Positions 1 through 12,699 of a DNA stretch of 64,000 nt are shown here, in pieces. Source of the stretch: Sipunculus nudus (lineage: Eukaryota; Annelida; Sipuncula; Golfingiida; Sipunculidae); assembly GCA_026874595.1 (NCBI GenBank), contig CM049313.1, forward strand, positions 27,030,008 to 27,094,007, given 5' to 3'. Both the position numbers and the translations under genes were made by a program. The notes under the pieces were generated by a model that had not been told where the DNA came from, made no database searches, and was given only the letters and a program-made list of their open reading frames with translations. Positions within the stretch are counted from its first letter, which is position 1; each line of letters starts with the position of its first letter.

Positions 1-640
1 ACCACATCCGTCTTATAAACAAGCGATACCATAAAATAGAATTAACAAAGGGTCATTCATTGCAGGTGTATATGGTCAAATATTCATAATTTTATCCTCA
101 GAAATTATAGGAATGTCAGGAACTAATGTATTAATGTAGTAGAAATTTAGAAATGCAACATCAGCTCAAAAATAAACTTCTGTTGGGAATAATGAAAGAA
201 AAAGCTGTTAAATTCAATTTTTTTATGATATTTTATAAGTATAGTGATTAATTGCTTCATCAACAAAAATACATAATACATTTATATGATAATTGTTGTC
301 AGTGACTTTTCCACACTATTTGCAAACAATGCAGTTTATTTGAAGTGAATATGTCAAATATTAAATATTACTACCCCCCTATCAAGGCAACCTGTCTGCG
401 GGTGCGTGCATAAAGACGCCGTTGTCTTTAAATGGCCTAAAAAGGGTAGTGTATCCCAAAATAATCAATGTTAACATCTTAATTCATTAATTGGACATAC
501 TTGGGGATCTAATTATACATATGTCATAAAATCCCGGAGGGGGTGCACGGTGACCCCTCCTAGCCCATGGACTTATAAAATGAAAATCCTAATGTTGTTC
601 AAATAAATTTCTGTTAACCTGAAACTGGGTCCAGAGTTGA
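1..640. other. AT-rich non-coding flank
   Basis: No long open frame, RNA gene or recognisable repeat is visible. The stretch is AT-rich with one more GC-rich patch near 380-440 and another near 530-575. It lies left of the satellite array and may be intronic or intergenic; the window gives no way to tell which. Confidence 0.5.
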
Positions 641-697
641 TTAATAAACCATGATTTACATCTGTACCTTTGGCTTAATAGCAGTACTCATCACTAA

Positions 698-1044
698 GAT
701 TCACTCCTGGTCACTCTTGGTCACTACCTGTCAATCACCCACCAACAAGGATCACTGGTGGTCAAAGTCATTATCACCTCTCATCAAGCTAGTGTCTGGT
801 GGAGTAACTAAGTTCACTCAGCATCACTGCCAGTCACTCCTGGTCACTCAGCAAATTATCAATTAGTCACACCCCATCAACTGATCCCCAGGGCTGCTAA
901 ACTATCACTGCTGGTCACACAGTGATAGTCTGTGAACAGTTTAGTCACTCCCTATCACTGCTAATTACCTGTTGCGTGGCAGTGACCAGGAGTGATGAAA
1001 CCGGTCACAGACCTTCACTTTGTGATAGCCCAGTTCTCATAGTG
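698..1044. repeat. Degenerate TCACTCCTGGTCACT motif cluster bordering the satellite
   Basis: The 15-mer TCACTCCTGGTCACT occurs at 701-715 and 834-848, and its exact reverse complement occurs at 981-995. Many partial forms (TCACTGCTGGTCAC, CTATCACTGCTA) fill the gaps. The direct and inverted copies could pair into a hairpin about 130 bp apart. The cluster stops where the 83-bp array starts, so it may be a remnant of an older tandem repeat or the edge of the unit that seeded the array. Confidence 0.6.
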
Positions 1045-1259
1045 CAACCTAGTCTGGACTACATCACAGTCATGGGGACGCAGGTTAGTGATCAATTCAT
1101 CAACGTGAAGTCAGGTTCACTTTACACCAACCTAGTCTGGACTACATCACACTCATGGGGACGCAGGTTATTGATCAATTCATCAACATAAAGTCAGGCC
1201 CACTCTACAGCAACCTAGTCTGGACTACATCACTGTCATGGGCACACAGGTTAGTGATC

Positions 1260-3640
1260 AATTCATCAACGTGAAGTCAGGTTCACTTTACACCAACCTA
1301 GTCTGGACTACATCACACTCATGGGGACGCAGGTTATTGATCAATTCATCGGTGTAAAGTCAGGCCCACTCTACAGCAACCTAGTCTGGACTACATCACT
1401 GTCATGGGCACACAGGTTAGTGATCAATTCATCAACGTGAAGTCAGGTTCACTTTACACCAACCTAGTCTGGACTACATCACACTCATGGGGATGCAGGT
1501 TAGTGATCAATTCATCAACGTAAAATCAGGTTTATTTTACACCAACCTAGTCTGGACTACATCACAGTCATGGGGACGCAGGTTAGTGATCAATTCATCA
1601 ACGTGAAGTCAGGTTCACTTTACACCAACCTAGTCTGGACTACATCACAGTCATGGGAATGCAGGTTAGTGATCAATTCATTGACATGAACTCAGGCCCA
1701 CTCTACACCAACCTAGTCTGGACTACATCACATTCATGGGGATGCAGGTTAGTGATCAATTCATTGACGTGAAGTCAGGCTCACTCTACACCAACCTAGT
1801 CTGGACTACATCACAGTCATGGGAATGCAGGTTAGTGATCAATTCATTGACATGAACTCAGGCCCACTCTACACCAACCTAGTCTGGACTACATCACATT
1901 CATGGGGATGCAGGTTAGTGATCAATTCATTGACGTGAAGTCAGGCTCACTCTACACCAACCTAGTCTGGACTACATCACAGTCATGGGGACGCAGGTTA
2001 GTGATCAATTCATTGACAAGAAGTCAGGCTCACTCTACACCAACCTAGTCTGGACTACATCACAGTCATGGGGACGCAGGTTAGTGATCAATTCATCAAC
2101 GTAAAGTCAGGTTCATTTTACACCAACCTAGTCTGGACTACATCACACTCATGTGGACGCATGTTAGTGATCAATTCATTGACATAAAGTCAGGCTCACT
2201 CTACACCAACCTAGTCAGGACTACATCACAGTCATGGGGACGCAGGTTAGTTATCAATTCAATGACATGAAGTCAGGCTCACTCTACACCAACCTAGTCT
2301 GGACTACATCACACTCATGGGGACGCAGGTTAGTGATCAATTCATCAACGTGAAGTCAGGCTGACTCTACACCAACCTAGTCTGGACTACATCACTGTCA
2401 TTTGGATGCAGGTTAGTGATCGATTCATTGACGTGATGTCAGGTTCACTCTACACCAACCTAGTCTGGACTACACCACACTCATGGGGACGCAGGTTAGT
2501 GATCAATTCATTGACATGAAGTCAGGCTCACTCTACACCAACCTAGTCTGGACTACATCACAGTCATTTGGATGCAGGTTAGTGATCAATTCATCAACGT
2601 AAATTCAGGCCCACTCTACAGCAACCTAGTCTGGACTTCATCACTGTCATGGGCACACAGGTTAGTGATCAATTCATCAACGTGAAGTCAGGTTCACTTT
2701 ACACCAACCTAGTCTGGACTACATTACAGTCTCTGGCACGCAGGTTAGTGATCAATTCATCAACGTGAAGTCAGGTTCACTTTACACCAACCTAGTCTGG
2801 ACTACATCACAGTCTCTGGCACGCAGGTTAGTGATCAATTCATCAACGTGAAGTCAGGTTCACTTTACACCAACCTAGTCTGGACTACATCACAGTCTTG
2901 GGGACGCAGGTTAGTGATCAATTCATCAACGTGAAGTCAGGTTCACTTTACACCAACCTAGTCTGGACTACATCACACTCATGGGGACGCAGGTTATTGA
3001 TCAATTCATCAACGTAAAGTCAGGCCCACTCTACAGCAACCTAGTCTGGACTACATCACTGTCATGGGCACACAGGTTAGTGATCAATTCATCAACGTGA
3101 AGTCAGGTTCACTTTACACCAACCTAGTCTGGACTATTTCACAGTCATGGGGATGCAGGTTAGTGATCAATTCATCAACGTAAAATCAGGTTCATTTTAC
3201 ACCAACCTAGTCTGGACTACATCACACTCATGGGGACGCAGGTTAGTGATCAATTCATTGATGTGACGTCAGGCCCACTCTACAGCAACCTAGTCTGGAC
3301 TACATCAAAGTCATGGGGACGCAGTTTAGTGATCAATTCATCAAAGTGAAGTCAGGCTGACTCTACACCAACCTCGTCTGGACTACATCACAGTCATGGG
3401 GACGCAGGTTAGTGATCAATTCATCAAAGTGATGTCAGGCTGACTCTACACCAACCTAGTCTGGACTACATCACAGTCATGGGGATGCAGGTTAGTGATC
3501 AATTCATTGACGTGAAGTCAGGCTCACTCTACACCAACATTGTCTGGACTACATCACAGTCATGGGGATGCAGGTTAGTGATCAATTCATTGACTTGAAG
3601 TCAGGCTCACTCTACACCAACCTAGTCTGGACTACATCAC
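1260..3640. repeat. Left arm of a duplicated satellite sub-block
   Basis: Rare variants here recur near 12.7-15.6 kb in the same order: CATTGACAAG at 2011 and 13464, ATGTGGACGC at 2151 and 13604, CTTGGGG at 2897 and 14101, CCTCGTCTGG at 3372 and 15323. The offsets are 138, 138, 135 and 144 units of 83 bp, each less 1 bp for the deletion near 4250. The two sub-blocks are copies that later gained and lost whole units. Confidence 0.88.
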
Positions 3641-5890
3641 TGTCATGGGCACACAGGTTAGTGATCAATTCATCAACGTGAAGTCAGGTTCACTTTACAC
3701 CAACCTAGTCTGGACTACATTACAGTCTCTGGCACGCAGGTTAGTGATCAATTCATCAACGTGAAGTCAGGTTCACTTTACACCAACCTAGTCTGGACTA
3801 CATCACAGTCTCTGGCACGCAGGTTAGTGATCAATTCATCAACATGAAGACAGGTTCACTTTACACCAACCTAGTCTGGACTACATCACAGTCATGGGGA
3901 CGCAGGTTAGTGATCAATTCATCAACGTGAAGTCAGGTTCACTTTACACCAACCTAGTCTGGACTACATCACACTCATGGGGACGCAGGTTATTGATCAA
4001 TTCATCAACGTAAATTCAGGCCCACTCTACAGCAACCTAGTCTGGACTTCATCACTGTCATGGGCACACAGGTTAGTGATCAATTCATCAACGTGAAGTC
4101 AGGTTCACTTTACACCAACCTAGTCTGGACTACATCACACTCATGGGGACGCAGGTTATTGATCAATTCATCAACGTAAAGTCAGGCCCACTCTACAGCA
4201 ACCTAGTCTGGACTACATCACAGTCATGGGCACACAGGTTAGTGATCAATTCATCAATGGAAGTCAGGTTCATTTTACACCAACCTAGTCTGGACTACAT
4301 CACAGTCATGGGGATGCAGGTTAGTGATTAATTCATCAAAGTGATGTCAGGCTGACTCTACACCAACCTAGTCTGGACTACATCACAGTCATGGGGACGC
4401 AGGTTAGTGATCAATTCATTGACGTGAAGTCAGACTAACTCTTAAGCAACCTAGTCTGGACCACATCACACTCATGAGGATGCAGGTTAGTGATCAATTC
4501 ATCAACGTAAAGTCAGGTTCATTTTACACCAACCTAGTCTGGACTATATCACACTCATGGGGATGCAGGTTAGTGATCAATTCATTGACGTGAAGTCAGG
4601 CTCACTCAACACCAACCTAGTCTGGACTACATCACAGTCATGGGGATGCAGGTTAGTGATCAATTCATCAAAGTGATGTCAGGCTGACTCTACACCAACC
4701 TAGTCTGGACTACATCACAGTCATGGGGACGCAGGTTAGTGATCAATTCATTGACGTGAAGTCAGGCTCACTCTACACCAACCTATTCTGGACTACATCA
4801 CACTCATGGGGATGCAGGTTAGTGATCAATTCATCAAAGTGATGTCAGGCTGACTCTACACCAACCTAGTCTGGACTACATCACAGTCATGGGGACGCAG
4901 GTTAGTGATCAATTCATTGACATGAAGTCAGGCTCACTCTACACCAACCTAGTCTGGACTACATCACACTCATGGGGATGCAGGTTAGTGATCAATTCAT
5001 CAACGTAAAGTCAGGTTCATTTTACACCAACCTAGTCTGGACTACATCACACTCATGGGGACGCAGGTTAGTGATCAATTCATTGACGTGAAGTCAGGCT
5101 AACTCTACACCAACCTAGTCTGGACTACATCACAGTCATGGGGATGCAGGTTAGTGATCAATTCATTGACGTGAAGTCAGGCTCACTCTACACGAACCTA
5201 GTCTGGACTACATCACAGTCATGGGGATACAGGTTAGTGATCAATTCATTGACGTGATGTCAGGCCCACTCTACACCAACCTAGTCTGGACTACATCAAA
5301 GTCATGGGGACGCAGGTTAGTGATCAATTCATCAAAGTGAAGTCAGGCTGACTCTACACCAACCTAGTCTGGACTACATCACAGTCATGGGAATGCAGGT
5401 TAGTGATCAATTCATTGACATGAACTCAGGCCCACTCTACACCAACCTAGTCTGGACTACATCACATTCATGGGGATGCAGGTTAGTGATCAATTCATTG
5501 ACGTGAAGTCAGGCTCACTCTACACCAACCTAGTCTGGACTACATCACAGTCATGGGGACGCAGGTTAGTGATCAATTCATTGACGTGAAGTCAGGCTCA
5601 CTCTACACCAACCTAGTCTGGACTACATCACAGTCATGGGGACGCAGGTTAGTGATCAATTCATCAACGTAAAGTCAGGTTCATTTTACACCAACCTAGT
5701 CTGGACTACATCACAGTCATGGGGACGCAGGTTAGTGATCAATTCATCAACGTAAAGTCAGGTTCATTTTACACCAACCTAGTCTGGACTACATCACAGT
5801 CATGGGGACGCAGGTTAGTGATCAATTCATTGACATAAAGTCAGGCTCACTCTACACCAACCTAGTCAGGACTACATCACAGTCATGGGG

Positions 5891-8800
5891 ACGTAGGTTA
5901 GTTATCAATTCATTGACATGAAGTCAGGCTCACTCTACACCAACCTAGTCTGGACTAAATCACAGTCATGGGGACGCAGGTTAGTGATCAATTCATCAAC
6001 GTAAAGTCAGGCCCACTCTACACCAACCTAGTCTGGACTACATCACAGTCATGGGGATGCAGGTTTGTGATCAATTCATCAACGTGAAGTCAGGTTCACT
6101 TTACACCAACCTAGTCTGGACTACATCACAGTCTCTGGCACGCAGGTTAGTGATCAATTCATCAACATGAAGACAGGTTCACTTTACACCAACCTAGTCT
6201 GGACTACATCACAGTCATGGGGACGCAGGTTAGTGATCAATTCATCAACGTGAAGTCAGGTTCACTTTACACCAACCTAGTCTGGACTACATCACACTCA
6301 TGGGGACGCAGGTTATTGATCAATTCATCGGTGTAAAGTCAGGCCCACTCTACAGCAACCTAGTCTGGACTACATCACTGTCATGGGCACACAGGTTAGT
6401 GATCAATTCATCAACGTGAAGTCAGGTTCACTTTACACCAACCTAGTCTGGACTACATCACACTCATGGGGACGCAGGTTAGTGATCAATTCATCAACGT
6501 AAAATCAGGTTCATTTTACACCAACCTAGTCTGGACTACATCACAGTCATGGGGACGCAGGTTAGTGATCAATTCATTGACGTGAAGTCAGGTTCACTCT
6601 ACACCAACATAGTCTGGACTACATCACAGTCATGGGGACTCAGGTTAGTGATCAATTCATTGACGTGAAGTCAGGCTCACTCCACAGCAACCTAGTCTGG
6701 ACTACATCACAGTCATGGGGACGCAGGTTAGTGATCAATTCATTGACGTGAAGTCAGGCTCACTCTACACCAACCTATTCTGGACTACATCACAGTCATG
6801 GGGATGCAGGTTAGTGATCAATTCATCAAAGTGATGTCAGGCTGACTCTACACCAACCTAGTCTGGACTACATCACAGTCATGGGGACGCAGGTTAGTGA
6901 TCAATTCATTGACGTGAAGTCAGGCTCACTCTACAGCAACCTAGTCTGGACTACATCACACTCATGGGGATGCAGGTTAGTGATCAATTCATCAACGTAA
7001 AGTCAGGTTCATTTTACACCAACCTAGTCTGGACTACATCACACTCATGGGGACGCAGGTTAGTGATCAATTCATTGACGTGAAGTCAGGCTAACTCTAC
7101 ACCAACCTAGTCTGGACTACATCACAGTCATGGGGATGCAGGTTAGTGATCAATTCATTGACGTGAAGTCAGGCTCACTCTACACGAACCTAGTCTGGAC
7201 TACATCACAGTCATGGGGATACAGGTTAGTGATCAATTCATTGACGTGATGTCAGGCCCACTCTACACCAACCTAGTCTGGACTACATCAAAGTCATGGG
7301 GACGCAGGTTAGTGATCAATTCATTGACATGAACTCAGGCCCACTCTACACCAACCTAGTCTGGACTACATCACATTCATGGGGATGCAGGTTAGTGATC
7401 AATTCATTGACGTGAAGTCAGGCTCACTCTACACCAACCTAGTCTGGACTACATCACAGTCATGGGGACGCAGGTTAGTGATCAATTCATTGACTTGAAG
7501 TCAGGCTCACTCTACACCAACCTAGTCTGGACTACATCACAGTCATGGGGACGCAGGTTAGTGATCAATTCATCAACGTAAAGTCAGGTTCATTTTACAC
7601 CAACCTAGTCTGGACTACATCACAGTCATGGGGACGCAGGTTAGTGATCAATTCATTGACATAAAGTCAGGCTCACTCTACACCAACCTAGTCAGGACTA
7701 CATCACAGTCATGGGGACGTAGGTTAGTTATCAATTCATTGACATGAAGTCAGGCTCACTCTACACCAACCTAGTCTGGACTAAATCACAGTCATGGGGA
7801 CGCAGGTTAGTGATCAATTCATCAACGTAAAGTCAGGCCCACTCTACACCAACCTAGTCTGGACTACATCACAGTCATGGGGATGCAGGTTTGTGATCAA
7901 TTCATCAACGTGAAGTCAGGTTCACTTTACACCAACCTAGTCTGGACTACATCACAGTCTCTGGCACGCAGGTTAGTGATCAATTCATCAACATGAAGAC
8001 AGGTTCACTTTACACCAACCTAGTCTGGACTACATCACAGTCATGGGGACGCAGGTTAGTGATCAATTCATCAACGTGAAGTCAGGTTCACTTTACACCA
8101 ACCTAGTCTGGACTACATCACACTCATGGGGACGCAGGTTATTGATCAATTCATCGGTGTAAAGTCAGGCCCACTCTACAGCAACCTAGTCTGGACTACA
8201 TCACTGTCATGGGCACACAGGTTAGTGATCAATTCATCAACGTGAAGTCAGGTTCACTTTACACCAACCTAGTCTGGACTACATCACACTCATGGGGATG
8301 CAGGTTAGTGATCAATTCATCAACGTAAAATCAGGTTCATTTTACACCAACCTAGTCTGGACTACATCACAGTCATGGGGACGCAGGTTAGTGATCAATT
8401 CATTGACGTGAAGTCAGGTTCACTCTACACCAACATAGTCTGGACTACATCACAGTCATGGGGACTCAGGTTAGTGATCAATTCATTGACGTGAAGTCAG
8501 GCTCACTCCACAGCAACCTAGTCTGGACTACATCACAGTCATGGGGACGCAGGTTAGTGATCAATTCATTGACGTGAAGTCAGGCTCACTCTACACCAAC
8601 CTATTCTGGACTACATCACAGTCATGGGGATGCAGGTTAGTGATCAATTCATCAAAGTGATGTCAGGCTGACTCTACACCAACCTAGTCTGGACTACATC
8701 ACAGTCATGGGGACGCAGGTTAGTGATCAATTCATTGACGTGAAGTCAGGCTCACTCTACAGCAACCTAGTCTGGACTACATCACACTCATGGGGATGCA

Positions 8801-11036
8801 GGTTAGTGATCAATTCATCAACGTAAAGTCAGGTTCATTTTACACCAACCTAGTCTGGACTACATCACACTCATGGGGACGCAGGTTAGTGATCAATTCA
8901 TTGACGTGAAGTCAGGCTAACTCTACACCAACCTAGTCTGGACTACATCACAGTCATGGGGATGCAGGTTAGTGATCAATTCATTGACGTGAAGTCAGGC
9001 TCACTCTACACGAACCTAGTCTGGACTACATCACAGTCATGGGGATACAGGTTAGTGATCAATTCATTGACGTGATGTCAGGCCCACTCTACACCAACCT
9101 AGTCTGGACTACATCAAAGTCATGGGGACGCAGGTTAGTGATCAATTCATCAAAGTGAAGTCAGGCTGACTCTACACCAACCTAGTCTGGACTACATCAC
9201 AGTCATGGGAATGCAGGTTAGTGATCAATTCATTGACATGAACTCAGGCCCACTCTACACCAACCTAGTCTGGACTACATCACATTCATGGGGATGCAGG
9301 TTAGTGATCAATTCATTGACGTGAAGTCAGGCTCACTCTACACCAACCTAGTCTGGACTACATCACAGTCATGGGGACGCAGGTTAGTGATCAATTCATT
9401 GACTTGAAGTCAGGCTCACTCTACACCAACCTAGTCTGGACTACATCACAGTCATGGGGACGCAGGTTAGTGATCAATTCATCAACGTAAAGTCAGGTTC
9501 ATTTTACACCAACCTAGTCTGGACTACATCACAGTCATGGGGACGCAGGTTAGTGATCAATTCATTGACATAAAGTCAGGCTCACTCTACACCAACCTAG
9601 TCAGGACTACATCATAGTCATGGGGACGTAGGTTAGTTATCAATTCATTGACATGAAGTCAGGCTCACTCTACACCAACCTAGTCTGGACTAAATCACAG
9701 TCATGGGGACGCAGGTTAGTGATCAATTCATCAACGTAAAGTCAGGCCCACTCTACACCAACCTAGTCTGGACTACATCACAGTCATGGGGATGCAGGTT
9801 TGTGATCAATTCATCAACGTGAAGTCAGGTTCACTTTACACCAACCTAGTCTGGACTACATCACAGTCTCTGGCACGCAGGTTAGTGATCAATTCATCAA
9901 CATGAAGACAGGTTCACTTTACACCAACCTAGTCTGGACTACATCACAGTCATGGGGACGCAGGTTAGTGATCAATTCATCAACGTGAAGTCAGGTTCAC
10001 TTTACACCAACCCAGTCTGGACTACATCACACTCATGGGGACGCAGGTTATTGATCAATTCATCGGTGTAAAGTCAGGCCCACTCTACAGCAACCTAGTC
10101 TGGACTACATCACTGTCATGGGCACACAGGTTAGTGATCAATACATCAACGTGAAGTCAGGTTCACTTTACACCAACCTAGTCTGGACTACATCACACTC
10201 ATGGGGATGCAGGTTAGTGATCAATTCATCAACGTAAAATCAGGTTCATTTTACACCAACCTAGTCTGGACTACATCACAGTCATGGGGACGCAGGTTAG
10301 TGATCAATTCATTGACGTGAAGTCAGGTTCACTCTACACCAACATAGTCTGGACTACATCACAGTCATGGGGACTCAGGTTAGTGATCAATTCATTGACG
10401 TGAAGTCAGGCTCACTCCACAGCAACCTAGTCTGGACTACATCACAGTCATGTGGACGCAGGTTAGTGATCAATTCATTGACGTGAAGTCAGGCTGACTC
10501 TACACCAACCTAGTCTGGACTACATCACAGTCATGGGGACGCAGGTTAGTGATCAATTCATTGACGTGAAGTCAGGCTCACTCAACATCAACCTAGTCTG
10601 GACTACATCACAGTCATGGGGATGCAGGTTAGTGATCAATTCATTGACGTGATGTCAGGCCCACTCTACACCAACCTAGTCTGGACTACATCACAGTCAT
10701 GGGGATGCAGGTTAGTGATCAATTCATTGACGTGAAGTCAGGCTCACTCTACACCAACCTAGTCTGGACTACATCACAGTCATGGGGACGCAGGTTAGTG
10801 ATCAATTCATTGACTTGAAGTCAGGCTCACTCTACACCAACCTAGTCTGGACTACATCACAGTCATGGGGACGCAGGTTAGTGATCAATTCATCAACGTA
10901 AAGTCAGGTTCATTTTACACCAACCTAGTCTGGACTACATCACAGTCATGGGGACGCAGGTTAGTGATCAATTCATTGACATAAAGTCAGGCTCACTCTA
11001 CACCAACCTAGTCAGGACTACATCACAGTCATGGGG
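5891..11036. repeat. Higher-order repeats of the 83-bp satellite (22, 23 and 17 units)
   Basis: The variant ACGTAGG starts at 5891, 7717, 9626 and 11037. Spacings are 1826, 1909 and 1411 bp, that is exactly 22, 23 and 17 units of 83 bp. A second private marker, CATCGGTG, sits at 6326, 8152 and 10061 with spacings of 22 and 23 units. The 22-unit copy lacks one unit (the CATCAAAG unit next to a GGGAATGC unit) that the copies near 5331 and 9150 have. The ancestral higher-order unit was therefore probably 23 monomers. A related 24-unit spacing (CCTATTCTGG at 4782 and 6774) extends the block to the left. Confidence 0.93.
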
Positions 11037-12699
11037 ACGTAGGTTAGTTATCAATTCATTGACATGAAGTCAGGCTCACTCTACACCAACCTAGTCTGGA
11101 CTAAATCACAGTCATGGGGACGCAGGTTAGTGATCAATTCATCAACGTAAAGTCAGGCCCACTCTACACCAACCTAGTCTGGACTACATCACAGTCATGG
11201 GGATGCAGGTTTGTGATCAATTCATCAAAGTGAAGTCAGGCTGACACTACACCAACCTAGTCTGGACTACATCACAGTCATGGGGATGCAGGTTAATGAT
11301 CAATTCATTGACGTGAAGTCAGGCCCACTCTACACCAACCTAGTCTGGACTACATCACAGTCATGGGGACGCAGGTCAGTGATCAATTCATTGACGTGAA
11401 GTCAGGCCCACTCTACACCAACCTAGTCTGGACTACATCACAGTCATGGGAATGCAGGTTAGTGATCAATTCATTGACTTGAAGTCAGGCTCACTCCACA
11501 CCAACCTAGTCTGGACTACATCACAGTCATGGGGATGCAGGTTAGTGATCAATTCATTGACGTGAAGTCAGGCCCACTCTACACCAACCTAGTCTGGACT
11601 ACATCACAGTCATGGGGATGCAGGTTAGCGATCAATTCATTGACGTGAAGTCAGGCTCACTCTACACCAACCTAGTCTGGACTACATTACAGTCATGGGG
11701 ATGCAGGTTAGTGATCAATTCATTGACGTGAAGTCAGGCTCACTCTACACCAACCTAGTCTGGACTACATCACAGACATGGGGATGCAGGTTAGTGATCA
11801 ATTCATCAACGTAAAGTCAGGTTCATTTTACACCAATCTAGTCTGGACTACATCACACTCATGGGGACGCAGGTTAGTGATCAATTCATTGACGTGAAGT
11901 CAGGCTCACTCTACACCAACCTAGTCTGGACTACATCACAGTCATGGGGATGCAGGTTAGTGATCAATTCATTGACGTGAAGTCAGGCTCACTCTACACC
12001 AACCTAGTCTGGACTACATCACAGTCTCTGGCACGCAGGTTAGTGATCAATTCATTGACGTGACGTCAGGCCCACTCTACAGCAACCTAGTCTGGACTAC
12101 ATCAAAGTCATGGGGACGCAGTTTAGTGATCAATTCATTGACATGAAGTCAGGCTGACTCTACACCAACCTAGTCTGGACTACATCACAGTCATGGGGAC
12201 GCAGGTTAGTGATCAATTCATCAAAGTGATGTCAGGCTGACTCTACACCAACCTAGTCTGGACTACATCACAGTCATGGGGATGCAGGTTAGTGATCAAT
12301 TCATCAATGTGAAGTCAGGTTCACTTTACACCAACCTAGTCTGGACTACATTACAGTCTCTGGCACGCAGGTTAGTGATCAATTCATCAACTTGAAGTCA
12401 GGTTCACTTTACACCAACCTAGTCTGGACTACATCACAGTCTCTGGCACGCAGGTTAGTGATCAATTCATCAACATGAAGACAGGTTCACTTTACACCAA
12501 CCTAGTCTGGACTACATCACAGTCATGGGGACGCAGGTTAGTGATCAATTCATCAACGTGAAGTCAGGTTCACTTTACATCAACCTAGTCTGGACTACAT
12601 CACACTCATGGGGACGCAGGTTATTGATCAATTCATCAACATAAAGTCAGGCCCACTCTACAGCAACCTAGTCTGGACTACATCACTGTCATGGGCACA

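Noticed and set aside
922-4331. Open frames of 62-89 codons in the satellite
   Set aside because: They repeat the 83-bp unit in translation and have no start or coding bias; 83 is not a multiple of 3, so frames cannot persist across units.
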